A program made the position numbers and the translations under genes. Of a stretch of DNA of 64,000 nucleotides, positions 47,726-59,430 are shown piece by piece. Source of the DNA: Terfezia claveryi (Eukaryota > Ascomycota > Pezizomycetes > Pezizales > Pezizaceae). Positions within the stretch are counted from its first letter, which is position 1; the number at the start of each line of letters is the position of its first letter. Below the pieces are notes generated by a model. The model did no database searches and was not told where the DNA came from. It saw only the letters and a program-made list of their open reading frames with translations. Where the stretch lies: assembly GCA_015179025.1 (NCBI GenBank), contig WHUX01000071.1, positions 62,001 through 126,000 of the forward strand, written 5' to 3'.

Positions 47726-49492
47726 GCATTTTGGTTAAGTTTTGATATATATGTAGAATCAAGAATTGGCTTAGGGCTTACCAGGCTCTCCGCTTGAACG
47801 TTGTAGTATATTGGTGATTGGGCTTCTCGACACTATGGTTCGAAAGAAGGGACCTCGAATGTGCACTATGAAAGAATGAGAGGAACGAGTGAATGAGTGT
47901 GTGAGAAGAGATGTACTCACATAAACCCCCAAGACCATATCGATCCATCACGGCATTCATGGCCTTATTAAATACACAAACATCGGATCTAGCAAGAATA
48001 ATACCATGACAACCCATCCATCCGTACATATTCATATCCATGTATATCCGCACATATCCAGCATATCTATACTCGTCATACATATCCGCTTCCGTACCCA
48101 TATCCGCATCCGTATCTTCATATGTGTCTGATAGGCTAGCAGGTTATCCATATTCCAACACACTATACTCATGTTTATGTGGACTGGCGCATCCTAAAAT
48201 TGGTAGAAGGGAAATAACAGTTGCACTTGTCAGGAGAGTGAAATATGAGATAAACATGATGGGAAGGTCAAGCCAACAGAGGAATCACTGGCGAAATCCT
48301 TGAACTGAGTAAATTGATGTGCACCTGAAGTGACTTGGAGCAAGAGAGAGAGTTACGAAAAAGAATGTAGGATACTAGAAAAAAGTGCAGTGAGGCCTAG
48401 AGAGGTTGTGGAGCGATCTGTCAAACAGAATCACTCTGGTGTTTTTGTTGTAAAGAAGTTGACGAGAGTTCTGGAGCGTACACATATACTGTTCTGGTTT
48501 TGTGAATATAAGGATGCAATTATAGTCAACACAAGGGGGCATATCTCAAATCAGAATTATGAGAATCAAGATGTTTTCGATACACTGGAATGTTGTTCAA
48601 CCTCCACCGCAAGCAATGATTGTAACCTATTTCCAACGTTATAACGTTGTAGATCTCATTCTCTCATATTTTGGCATTGGGCATCGCTATGTATAAATCC
48701 TATATTACCCCCTTTTTTTTTTTTTGTTTTCTTAAGCACTACAGTAGTAAGTCATGATCGCCACCCGGGAATAGCGATCTACAGTACTATGCAGTACTTA
48801 CCTATTTATTGGTATAGGTCCAAAAATAATGATGAATGCCGTCACCAAATCAGGATGACCTCACGTGCGCTCATGACCACTGTTGTACATTGCTCCTGAA
48901 GCCAACTCTATGGATTGAGCCCCAAACAGTAATTGACAGCAGGCAGCACGAGTAGATACCATCTGGAAAGGATACCTGTAAGTGTGACTTTGATATTGAG
49001 AAGAAAAGAATTTGGAATTTGGAAAGTAAATCTAACGCACCTAGAATTTGTTGTCGCAAAAAGGTACTGGATATACAGAGTATACGAATTCAATTGTTAG
49101 GATTTGAGTATATATGACACTCATATAGTATCTAGATGCTTGGGAGGGTTGGATAATATTGAATTAATATAATAATACATTGGAACCCGAATTCCCCAGG
49201 AACATGCCCTGCATACGTAGGAGGCCACCAACATGGACCAAAGACTCGACAGGGTCAATAAATATAAGCAACACACATGCTCCCGAGAGCTCTGTAACAA
49301 ATCCAAACACGTAACTTGAAGCTAAAGCTCCCACTATAGAGTATTACATACATGAATCCACAGTCACTAGTAGATGAAGTTACCCAGCCAAATACCTACG
49401 CCCCAAATACATATCAAATAACGCTGGAAATTCAATGATTCTGCCATGCATTAGTGAGCACCCTTTTCGGGCTTTGTGAAATCTCTGTCTTT
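47726..49492. other. Intergenic region with pyrimidine-rich microsatellite-like tract
   Basis: Between 48005 and 48125 the motif catatccg/catatcca recurs irregularly. A T run (about 14 T) lies at 48711-48725. No gene is supported on either strand. Confidence 0.4.
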
Positions 49493-49713
49493 TGTTGAAA
49501 CTGGGATAATGTGATAGCGCTAGACAATGGGTTGATAGGGAGTCGGGTGAGAAAGACAGGTTGATAGGGAATACGGGCTGATAGAGAATCGGGTGTTCAG
49601 AGCAGTGAAGGATTTCCTTAACTTGATTTGTATATAAAGCGGGCCACTCATCTCGTCTTTGAGGGTCATTGAAATACATACATTTCTCTCATATGAAAGA
49701 ACGAATTCTTTCA
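49493..49713 (+). repeat. Putative 5' LTR of a copia element
   Basis: Starts TGTTGAAACTGGG and ends GAATTCTTTCA directly before a primer-binding-like site. It includes a TATA-like gtatataaagc about 80 bp from the end and imperfect repeats of tgatagggaatcggg. The start is inferred from the TG...CA rule; no second LTR is present in the window to confirm it. Confidence 0.45.
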
Positions 49714-49726
49714 TGGTAGCAACACC
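49714..49726 (+). promoter_or_regulatory. Putative primer-binding site (initiator tRNA-Met type)
   Basis: TGGTAGCaacacc immediately follows the LTR end. TGGTAGC matches the complement of the 3' end of initiator tRNA-Met used by Ty1/copia elements; the following bases do not match well. Confidence 0.4.
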
Positions 49727-49740
49727 TCATTGACTTATAT

Positions 49741-51211
49741 ATGAGCAACACCGACCCCGTTCAACTCATCCCGCAAACACCCCAACCCATGGCGGATTCC
49801 ATGTTCAAACCTCCAAAGGTCGCCCGACCTCTCAAAGACCAAGACAATTATTACTCTTGAGTTACAAGCATGACCAGGATCCTCCGACTTGCTGGCCTAG
49901 CACCGGTCGTCACAGGAAATGAAACCACTCAGCCAACAACCACCAGCGATGGATGGCAAACCAAATGTGACAAAGCGCTTGTCACCATCATTGCCAACTG
50001 TGAAGAGGAAGCGCAAATTCTCATTAAAGCATGCGAAACCCCAGCCGAAGCTTGGAAGATACTCAAAGATCACTTCGAAGGAAGAACCCAAACCCACATG
50101 ACTGCCCTACTTCTTCACATTACCACTCTACGCTTCGACGATCGAAAATCCAATATTAGTGAACATATTGCAGTTTTCAAAACAAAGTGGAATCTACTTC
50201 GCCTTAATGCAGCAACAGCAACAGCAGGCTCAGACTCCATGCTAGCTGCAATCAAGCACTTCACTGGCAACAATGGATGGAAAGCGAGTCTATTACTTGC
50301 TACATTACTCCGCCTCCAGAACTATTAGAACATTATTGACAACATCATGTCTTCAGGTACAGAACCCACATATGTCTCCATTGTGCTCTGACTCAAAGAA
50401 CTAGCAGAATGACCAAAAGCTCCTCGATATGAAAAACTAGATCTACCTTCAGCGTTTGCCATAACAACTAAGAACTGCCCATACTGCAAGTTGAAGAGGT
50501 GGCTAGGAATATCCCATAATGAATCAGAATGCCAAACCAAGAAGCGTGACCAAAACCAAGCATGCACATATATCATGACTGATATAGCAGTTACAGGAGA
50601 TGAGTAGTTAGCACTAAACTTTGCAATTAATACAAACGAGAGCATAGATAAGGATAAGAAAGGGTGGTGGGTTGACTTATATTCCTCTATTCATATTACC
50701 AACAACATCAATGACCTCATCGATATTGAATTATGCCAATGACTAGTCAATACTAGAGCAGGAGTCATCTATTCAATACATAAAGGAACAGTGAAAACTC
50801 ACAACTTAATCCTACAGTCTATTCTCTACATTACTGAATTTCCAAAGAAGATCATTAGTTTTTCAGTGCTCAATAAGGATAGTTAGTCACTTCATCTATA
50901 TGGAAAAGGAGGTAAACTGAAGAAGAAGAAGGAAATCTCAATTCAGGTCAAATAAGAAGGAAACTTGTATAGACTTAAGTACGCAGAAGCAGAAGCTAAC
51001 TTAACTGAGATAGAATAGTATGAAAGGTATAGTTACTACTCCTTTAAAGCTTTCCTCCATATACCTGAAGTACCCTACACTCTGCGCAACTCCATGATAC
51101 AATATGAACAATGTATCAAAGGAAAAATAACTAAGCCCATATCTCATTCACATGGAATAAGGAGCACACAAGTTGGAGAATTACTACATGCAGATCTATA
51201 TAGACCTTTAC
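49741..51211 (+). pseudogene. Ty1/copia gag and partial pol, decayed and truncated
   Basis: A frame starting MSNTDPVQLIPQTPQP and continuing PLKDQDNYYS meets a TGA where the family has a tryptophan, then continues from 49870 as a copia gag (UBN2-like): TSDGWQTKCDKALVTII, ETPAEAWKILKDHFEG, HITTLRF. Further stops follow at 50326 and beyond. A CPYCKLKRWLGISHNESEC segment near 50480-50535 looks like a retroviral zinc knuckle. A weak protease-like stretch and a final GELLHADLY segment, the beginning of the integrase core region, come next. Sequence similarity ends at 51211, exactly where the inverted LTR-like repeat begins, so the copia element was interrupted by a later insertion. Confidence 0.8.
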
Positions 51212-51829
51212 TGTAAGGAAGTGGCTTACTCATACCCTATGACTAACTCTCTTCCTTACAAATATATTTTTTATGTATTTTCTTACTTAGCAAGTATCTC
51301 AAAACACACAATATTCTGTGTGCTATCTGCCTTGCTAATATTTCACATACTTTCACATATTATCACATGCTTTCACATGTATAAGTTAAAGTTAAGACTT
51401 AACCTATTTTGTACTAGATAGTATTAGGAAGTACTATCTAGAAGTTTCTATGATATTGATTTTAAATTATGTAAGGGTCAGATAATGGTGCACTGCCTTA
51501 GTACTGCCCCAGTACTGCCCCGTTGGAAATACATATAGTTCCCTGAATTTCCCTTCAGTTGGACAGAGAGTGAGAACTAAGAAGATAGTTAGAGTACAAT
51601 TAATATAGAAGTTCCACTAGTTAATCTTCTAAGTGCCTTTGGCACTCCTATACTACTTTACCTATTACAGTAATCTTATGCTACTAGTAATAACTTTAAT
51701 AGTGAGACTAAACAATATACTATTAGTTATCTACTTTGTAGTATTTATTACTAGCCTAAGATTATCTGATTAAATTAGATCCTTATGTAATCTAATCTGA
51801 TTGTCCAGTCCCCCTAACAATACTTTATA
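51212..51829. repeat. Left inverted LTR-like repeat (618 bp)
   Basis: Begins TGTAAGGAAGTGGCTTACTC and ends near ctaacaatactttata. Its reverse complement is present at 63243-63848 with high similarity over the whole length, including the block agattatctgattaaattag near the inner end. The right copy ends TG...CA with short inverted TGTAA/TTACA tips, the signature of an LTR. In this copy the final CA reads TA, a C-to-T change. Confidence 0.85.
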
Positions 51830-52353
51830 TTTTTTTAACCTAAGAACTTGATCCTTACCTAACTAGGAAGGCCTGATCAACCTTACCTAATCAACAAAGT
51901 TTCTACCAATAAGAGTAGAAACTAGAGCCAGTATAAGCCTACAACATAAAGTATAGTAGCACCAAAGTCTAACAGTCAGCAGTAAGACTATCCTCCAAAT
52001 AGCAACAGTAAGACTATTCAAGAAATAGCAACCAGTAAAAGCCTACAAATAGTAGCAAAACAATATAAGAGGGCAACAACAACTGTATTTAACTGGAAAA
52101 TACAAAGAAAGCAACAAACTACCTAAACTGGTAGCTCTGAGACCTAGAAATAGCCTCAGAAGTCCAATAAGGGTGTTGATTATAGAAACAAGTCCTATCA
52201 ACATCCAAACTCCAGAGAGTATTCTAGCCCTACTCTCTACCTAGCCTAAAGAAAAATTGGGAATTCTCCCAGTAAGCAGAACAAGGAGAGTTTTTGTACC
52301 TCTCCCTCTAAAAAGAACATAAGTACCTAGCAGTCCAACCCCTATCCTTCTAC
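51830..52353 (-). pseudogene. Distal half of a minus-strand ORF split by the chromovirus
   Basis: Reading leftward from the chromovirus boundary, the minus strand continues the frame that stops at 59147: the join gives ARKNVEW then KDRGWTARYLCSF before a TAG. Further open but stop-broken sequence follows up to the left LTR-like repeat (WSLDVDRTCFYNQHPYW). No domain is recognised. The continuity across the 6.8-kb insertion is the main evidence that both pieces once belonged together. Confidence 0.55.
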
Positions 52354-52977
52354 TATTACAGGTGGGCTGTAACTATGAATATATAAGTCAGCAGTGACGG
52401 TATAAAGAGGTTATCGGTATTAAGTACAAGTATAAATGCAGTCACAACTCGGGTGTAAAGTGGACTTGATAAGAGTAAAGCTATATGTAGACTTAGAATA
52501 CCGCTTGGGTCTTATTGTATTAACTATATAAAAGCAGTAGCTTATATAGAAGCGTAGATCTGATAACTCGTTATCAGATCTGACAACACTTCCTATAACG
52601 GCTTAGTAGTACTAACATCAGATAGTTGCCTAGAATAGGAAGACGTTTCTTATTTAGGAACCCTGCAGTCTGACATACATTGATTAGGCAGCCTGAACTT
52701 CAACGCATTGCAGTCAGGCTGTTATACAGAAGATAAACTTGTATACAACGAATAACAACATATGAATAACGAACATAAGAACTTAATGGATAACTATAGA
52801 AGAGAGTACATGTATGAGAACGCATTCAGAGGTCATACACTTCCTTGCTCCAATACCCATCCATCCCAGACACATTACCTGCATCTGTATGGTTGATTAG
52901 GCCATAGCAGTTAGCAGCCATAATTAGGTATTAGAATATCCTCTGTTGAGGGTAGGCCTCTTACCTGAGCCGTAACA
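52354..52977 (-). repeat. 3' LTR of the chromovirus
   Basis: Starts tattacaggtgggctgtaac on the plus strand (the other copy starts tgttacagg) and ends gagccgtaaca. Direct repeat of 58523-59146 with scattered transitions. Confidence 0.9.
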
Positions 52978-53269
52978 TTACTCCCCGCTTCGAGGTAGCT
53001 GTTCTCAGCTGAATACAAGTCTTTCCGACCCTGGAGAAGACAAGGATTAGTAACAACTCAAGTAACCATGGTGGTATAGGTACTGACCATCCCGACCAAT
53101 ACCCCTATCCCATTTAAGGATACCACAAGACCGGTGTGCCTATATATACATGCCATGGCCATTAAAAACCAAACCTCTCGCCAAAAAACCCATAGGGAAA
53201 AGGCAACAAGTAGGAGGGTAAAAGGTACCATGTCTTTATCCATGAAACATAGGATGCAAGTCCAAACTT

Positions 53270-54384
53270 CAGATGTCTGTTTCATCATGTGGCTTATTGG
53301 GGAACTTCTCTCAATACTCTTTAAGCTTCTCTGGACAGTTATCCAACTTGTTGAAGGTCTCCCAAGTATCCTCAAACTCCGTATATCCTTCACAATGCAC
53401 CCTATACTTGACTACTCCTCGATTCTTGCGGGAGTCCACAATGGATTCGACTTTGAAGATATCTGGTTCATCTTTGTCCATATCTTGTGGCTCATTTCGT
53501 TGTTTGAATGGCTTTAGGAGGGTAATATAAACAACATTGTACCATCATGTGCCTTGTGGAACTTCGAGTCTGTATGCATATAAACCAATAGCTTCAATGA
53601 CCTTGTAGGGCCCTATCCACTTGCTGGTAAGGGAATGGTTGTTCCCAGCTTGTATCTGTAGGTTCCAGCAGTCAACCAATACCCAGTTGTCAATAGCAAA
53701 CCTACGTGCCTTCTCGAGGTGTATAGCACTTCTCTTGTGGTTGATTTGCTTGAGGGTATCGTGAATTTGGTTGTGCACAGTTGTCATTCGGTCTAGCCAT
53801 TCTTCTGCAGTAGGAGAAGAAATTCATAGTCATCTGAAAGGTGAATGGTGTGAGTGTCAAAGCTATACAAACTTCGGTAAGGGGAGTACTTATGGGTAGA
53901 GTAGGTGGCAGTATTATAGGCAAACTCGGCTATGGGTAGCCATCATTTCCAATGAGCTTGCCTATCATAATAGTAGATACGGATGTACTGCTTAAGTGTT
54001 TGGACTGCTCGTTCACCAAGTCCATCGGTCTGAGGGTGATAGATGGTAGAGAGGAGGAGGGTTATGTTGAGCTTTTGGTTAAGCTCCTTGGGGAATCTAG
54101 AGGTGAATTGTAGACCACGGTCAAAGGTAATATGTCTGGAAAGGCCATAAAGTTTTTGTAAACCGGTCTGTAATAACGAGTATTGCATTAAAGCCTTCTG
54201 ACTCTGGTAACTTACCAATGAAGTCCATAGCTATTTCATTAAATGGTCGTTCTCCAGTTGGCATCGATACCAACTTTGTTTGCCTACTATGCCTATCTGC
54301 CTTTGCTTTCTGACACTTAGTACATCCTGCCACATAGTTCGCTATATCTTCCTGCCACTTATCCCATATAAAGTTCCTTGACAC
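53270..54384 (-). pseudogene. Chromovirus integrase and chromodomain
   Basis: From the N terminus: a zinc-binding part with CTKCQKAK, core segments AMDFIGKLPESEGFNAIL with VITDRFTK, then ITFDRGLQFTSRF and YHPQTDGLGERAVQTLK, a GPY module (KWIGPYKVIEAIG) near 53600-53650, and a chromodomain near 53330-53470 (VESIVDSRKNRGVVKYRVH then CEGYTEFEDTWETFNKL). Chromodomains of this group are thought to direct integration to heterochromatin. Stops and frame changes separate the blocks. Confidence 0.88.
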
Positions 54385-55846
54385 TAGCTCTTGAGTACAA
54401 TGTCTTCCCTATTGTTCTGCCACTTAACTATTATGGTACTGTCTTAGTACTTCCAACTTAAACTCAGAGGGTACCACCCATAGTCTATCCTTCTTTTGCC
54501 ATCTGGCCACAACTATTCCTTCCACTTCAATATCTTCGGCTTCTTCTTCATCCTCTTCCCCAAGTACTATTAGTTGTCCATCTTCAAAAAATCTAGCATC
54601 TATGCCTGATTTCTCTTCCCCTGAACGTCTAGACAGGCCATCAGGCTTACCCATCTTTGAACCAGGTCTGTAGTGAATATTGTAGATGAACTCGGACATG
54701 CAGAGGTACCAGGTAGCTTGACAAGAGTTGAGCTTCTGCTTGGTATTGAAATATTGTAACCTTTGATGGTCTGTATAGATGTTTACTGGAACGCCAACCA
54801 ACCAATCTTGCCACTTCCGGAAGCAATCCACGATTGCAAACAACTCTTTATCATAGATAGGCCAGTTACATTGAGCTGTAGAGAGGGTTTTGGCATGGTA
54901 TTCAATGGGATGAAGCTGCTTTCCTCCATTGACAATATGGTATTGAGAAAGGATACCAGCAATAGCCTAATTACTAGCATCAGTCTCTATTATTATCTCA
55001 AGTTGTCTGTCAAACTGTGTGAGGATAGGAGTAGTGAGGAATTGTTCTCGGAGGTCATCAAAGGCTTACTGTTGTTCATGTCCCCAACTAAATGGGACAT
55101 CCTTTGTTAAGTCGATTAAAGGGCGAGCCTTCACACTATAGTTGGCAATAAATCAATGGAAGTAATTAGCGAAGCCTAGGAATGCTTGAACCTCATTCTT
55201 TTTAGTAGGAATAGGCCACTTGGACATAGTTTCGAGCTTGGAGGGATCTATTTGGACATGTTGACCATTGATAATATGACCGAGGAATAAGGTCTCCTGG
55301 ACATGGAACTTAGACTTTATGAGGTTAACTGCTAACCTATGTTGGATATATTACTGAAGAACTTTTTCGACTATTTGTTGATGTTCTTCTTCTATCTCAC
55401 CTCCATAGATGAGTATGTTGTCCAAGTACCAGATACATCCTTTTATATCCTTGAAGATCGTATCCATCATCTCTTGAAATGTAGCAGGAGTATTGGTCAA
55501 CCCAAATAGTATTACAGTATACTCTAATAGTCCCTTTTTCATCCTGAATGCTGTCTTCCATTCGTCTCCTGGTGCAATTCTAATGAGGTTATACCCATTT
55601 TTGAGGTCCAATCGTGTGAACCATTTGCCTCCATGAGTTCTATCAAGCAACTCTGAGATAAGTAGAAGTAGGTATTTGTTTAGTACTATAAGACGGTTAA
55701 GGGCTCAGTAATCAACATATAGCCTTAGGGATCCATCTTTCTTTTAACCAAATAGGATAGGAGCATCGGTGGAGGAGCATGAACATTGGACTTTCATAGT
55801 AGGAAGGTTCTCATTGAGGTATTTTTGGAGCGTTTCATCGTCTTCC
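54385..55846 (-). pseudogene. Chromovirus reverse transcriptase and RNase H
   Basis: RT blocks include GGKWFTRLDLKNGYNLIRI and WKTAFRMKKGLLEYTVILFG with LTNTPATFQ. The catalytic YxDD box reads YLDN (codon AAC at 55417-55419), a G-to-A change that would abolish polymerisation. RNase H shows ETDASN and YDKELFAIVDCFRKW with YTDHQRLQYF. Several in-frame stops are of the CAG/CGA to TAG/TGA type. Confidence 0.9.
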
Positions 55847-56400
55847 TATGTAGTCTTGTAGATAGCCCCGAATGGTATCATTGTGGTTGGGTCTTGGAGA
55901 GGGATTTTGTAGTCCCATGGCTTGTGTTCAGGGAGTCTAGCTGCCTGTTCTGTGGTAAAGCAATGTGCATAATGAGAGTATCGTTCGCTTACATCAATAA
56001 TAAGCACAATCTCGCCATCCTCTAGTGGCTCTTCAACTTCAAGAACAGAAATAGTAGGAATCCATCTAATAGAACATAGAATATTCAAACCTGTAGAGAC
56101 CTGTCTCAGGCACCTGTCCTGAGTATCCACCAGAAATCCATTTTCTGTCAACCAAGATAAACCCAAAATAACATCCTTCTTCCCAATATCCAATACTTCG
56201 GTATCCATCTTAAACTTACCCAAAAAGTGAGAAGAGGAATCCAACATATCAAACCTAGTATTAACCATATATTTTCCTCCAGAAATTTGAGATCTATCTC
56301 CCTGTCTAACCCTAACTTCCCGAGCTCTTTTCCAAATTCCCAACTTAACTGCCAATCTTTTCCCAACAACTGGAGCACTAGCTCCACAGTCTACCACTAC
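55847..56400 (-). pseudogene. Chromovirus aspartic protease region
   Basis: VVDCGASAPVVGKRLAVKLG is the retropepsin active-site strand (usual D-S/T-G-A). The second half of the fold reads DIGKKDVILGLSWLTENGF. Cysteine in place of Ser/Thr may be a mutation. The same frame runs on toward the reverse transcriptase (PLQDPTTMIPFGAIY). Confidence 0.8.
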
Positions 56401-56650
56401 TTTAACTTCTTCCTCAGCGATGAGAATTCGGACCGTCAGGAGAGGAGAATGCCTAGGAGTACGTCCGATAGTAGGTGAGGTACTCCTTACACATTTCCCT
56501 ATTCTTCTTTCTCAGAGCCAAGCTCTGTAATCCGAAGCTGTCCTTTATCGGTTCGAGTCTTCTTATTGGTAGGTACTAGTTCCTAGGTAGTACTGGTAGT
56601 ATTTTTTGGCTTACATCAGCAAGAAAAAAGTGGCATCGAGACGCCAGGTG

Positions 56651-56840
56651 GTGTCTCCAGGAGACAGGGTTGTCTCTTGTGTCTTTTGTGTCTTTTATGT
56701 CTCCTGAGTGTCTCCTCAGTGTCTCCTATGTGTCTCCTAGTGTCTCCCAGTGTCTCCAGGAGACACCAGGAGACATTCTGCCAATCGTGGAGATACATCT
56801 TGTCTCCAGTGGCATTACTGTCTCTAGAGACACTAGAGAC
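56651..56840. repeat. TGTCTCC minisatellite inside the chromovirus
   Basis: An irregular array of an approximately 11-bp unit (gtgtctcctNa), with inverted copies (ggagac) at both edges, lies between the gag zinc knuckle and the protease. It breaks the coding frame. Chromovirus genomes do not normally carry such an array here. Confidence 0.8.
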
Positions 56841-56895
56841 AAACTATTTTCTTTCCTGATGTAGAGGAGGGTTCAGTAGCAGCTTTTCCACGCCT

Positions 56896-58440
56896 ACACT
56901 CAGCCGCTCGATGGCCAGTATATCCACAAAACAAGCATCTTCCTTCTCGCATTCTTGTATCTCGTATTGCTTTAGGGATTTGTACATCCCTTGTACTTGT
57001 TTTAGTGGTAGAGGGTACTCCACTTCGAGGTTGTATCCATTCCTCGAATGTACATTTCTTTAATACTGGTTAAGTAGAAGGAGCATTGCGGTTGCAGCTT
57101 TGGAATTCAGTACTGATAATATCTATCTCGATAAGTTTCTGTCTCCATTGATGAGGGAAGGTACGGAGGTTTTCATAGTGAGACATTGATATGTGGAGAT
57201 CATGGGAAAGGTTGGAGATTATAATATTGATGACCTGCATTTCGGATAGTTTAGCATAATTGTTAAGCCTATGTACCTCCATTAGATAATCTAAGACAGA
57301 ACCAGTTTTCTTTAGTGCTGCTAGGTCATGGTATGCTCGATCTACCTGGTAGTAGTCCCCATAATATAGTTCTATGGCTTCCTTAACCTTCTTCCAAGTA
57401 TGATACTTAACTCAATTAGCCTTCCACCAATCCAATGCCTTTTCATCCATGGATAACCCAACATATGCCAGCTTCTGGTCCTCATTCCGAGTAAGGGTAA
57501 TAAGGAAATAATTGTCCATTTGAAGGATCCAGCCTTCGAGATGTGTTCGGTCCTCTTTGAATTTATTCGGGAGTCATGCTTTACCTACTATTTGCTTATT
57601 TTCGAAGATTTCTAATCCCACTGGAGGAGGTAGTGGAGGGGTAGGATCTCTATGTCGTCATTGATGATCTCGTAGTGGTGGTAGAGGTGGTATTCCTCCT
57701 GCTGCCTGCTCAAGTCTCTGTACTGTATTTGTTGAAGGGTGTATCGGCTGAGGGGCCTCTACTCGCTGTTCTACCTTAGCCAATCTTTCCTCGTCACTAG
57801 TGAAACGTCATTCGATACTAATGAATCATTGTTGGTATTGATCATTATAGTAGTCTGCCTGTCTTTTAAGGTATTGAAGGTTGTGGTGGATCGTCTGAAA
57901 TTCTTTTATCTAGTTTGTTTGTCCAGAAATGATAAGGTTCTGGATCTGAGTGAGTACATCTTGAGTATCATTTGATAGTTATACATGTTTACTGACAGCA
58001 GCATTTGCCGTGTTCTAAATATCTGCTGCACTTCGCTGAATGAATTCCATGTATGCTAATTGTATCTGTTGTAGTTGCTGTACTTGTGCTAGTGCAGCTT
58101 GCTTTTTTGCTTCTAGTCGCTAAACTTGAGCCTTCATGGTGGCATATCCAGGATCTACTGGAGTTTGGTGACAAGCTGCTAGTTGCTTGCCTTTAGTGGA
58201 GGGTCCTGGATTGGTAGATGGAGCTACTGATAGAGCAACTGATCATATGATAGGTTCTGGAGAGGAGGAGGATATTGATCCAAGTCCTATTTGTTGACAG
58301 GGGGTACCCTAGAGTTCCTGAAACTGTGGAATCTAGAATGAGAGAGCATAGTATTGTTCGATAAATTGTTCAGCTCATTGTTGTACCTGAACAATACTAT
58401 CATTGTCAGTGTTAGCCATAGGCTCATCAGAGGCTTCACC
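56896..58440 (-). pseudogene. Chromovirus gag with zinc knuckle
   Basis: On the minus strand, gag-like sequence with many stops: KEDRTHLEGWILQMDNYF, LDWWKAN, GSVLDYLMEVHRLNNYAKL, then a CCHC knuckle CLFCGYTGHRAAEC at 56896-56937. Stops such as TAG in QV-stop-RLEA fit loss of glutamine or arginine codons by C-to-T change. Confidence 0.82.
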
Positions 58441-58522
58441 AAGTAATCCTCTCAACATCGATATAGTTGTAAAGGATTATGGGGTATTGGTGTCTATAGA
58501 GGTGTATAGACAAGCGGTATAA

Positions 58523-59146
58523 TGTTACAGGTGGGCTGTAACTATGAATATACAAGTCGGCAGTGACTGTATAAAGAGATTATTGGTATTAAGTACAAGT
58601 ATAAATATAGTCACAACTTGGGTGTAAAGTGGACTCGATAAGAGTAAAGCTATATGTAGACTTAGAATACCGCTTGGGTCTTATTGAATTAACTATGTAA
58701 AAGCGGTAGCTTATATAGAAGCGTAGATCTGATAACTTGTTATCAGATCTAATGACACTTCCTATAATGGCTTAGTAGTACTGACATCAGATAGTTGCCT
58801 AGAATAGGAAGACGCTTCCTATTTAGGAACCCTGCAGTTTAACATATATTAATTAGGTAGCCTAAACTTCAATACATTGCAGTCAGACTGTCATACAGAA
58901 GATAAACTTGCATACAATGAATAACAACATATGAATAATGAACATAAGAACTTAATGGATATCTATAGAAGAGAGTACATATATGAGAACGCATTCAGAG
59001 GTCACATACTTCCTTTCTCCAATACCCATCCATCCCGAACACATTACCTGCATCTGTATGGTTAATCAGGCTATAGCAGTTAGCAGCCATAATTAGGTAT
59101 TGGGATATCCCCTGTCGAGAGTAGGCCTCTTACCTGAGCCGTAATA
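58523..59146 (-). repeat. 5' LTR of the chromovirus
   Basis: Starts TGTTACAGGTGGGCTG and ends gagccgtaata. Direct repeat of 52354-52977; the differences seen are nearly all transitions. Confidence 0.9.
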
Positions 59147-59399
59147 TCCACTCAACATTCTTCCTAGCATTCAAAGGAAACTCTGCTTCCATAACAATCT
59201 TATCAACAAAAGTAACCCTTTTTCCCTTCAGTCTCCTCTCTCCTTTGCTATAATCAACCTTAGTATCAGAAGCAATAGAAAGAGGATAAGAAGGAAGTTG
59301 ATAAGAAGTAGATCCTTCCTTATCAGGATCCATCTTAAAGAAAGCAGGAATAGAAGAAACAGAGTCCAAGGAATCAGTAGTATAATATCTAATAGACAT
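59147..59399 (-). pseudogene. Proximal half of a split minus-strand ORF
   Basis: From an ATG at 59397-59399 the minus strand reads MSIRYYTTDSLDSVSSIPAF, later VTFVDKIVMEAEFPLNARKN, and reaches the chromovirus boundary, after which the frame resumes at 52353. It faces away from the plus-strand gag that begins 32 bp to the right, so the two are divergent. Unknown family; possibly an antisense accessory ORF of a retroelement. Confidence 0.5.
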
Positions 59400-59430
59400 G
59401 GAGACTCCTAAATAAAAAAGTACTAGTATA

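Larger units (their letters stand above)
52354..59146 (-). mobile_element. Full-length decayed Ty3/gypsy chromovirus
   Basis: Two direct 624-bp LTRs (52354-52977 and 58523-59146) enclose gag, zinc knuckle, protease, reverse transcriptase, RNase H, integrase and chromodomain, in that order on the minus strand. The 5-bp flanks are tctac on the left and tccac on the right, a target duplication with one C-to-T difference. It interrupts a minus-strand ORF of the surrounding element, so it is the youngest layer of the nest. All coding parts carry stops, so it is not autonomous. Confidence 0.92.
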
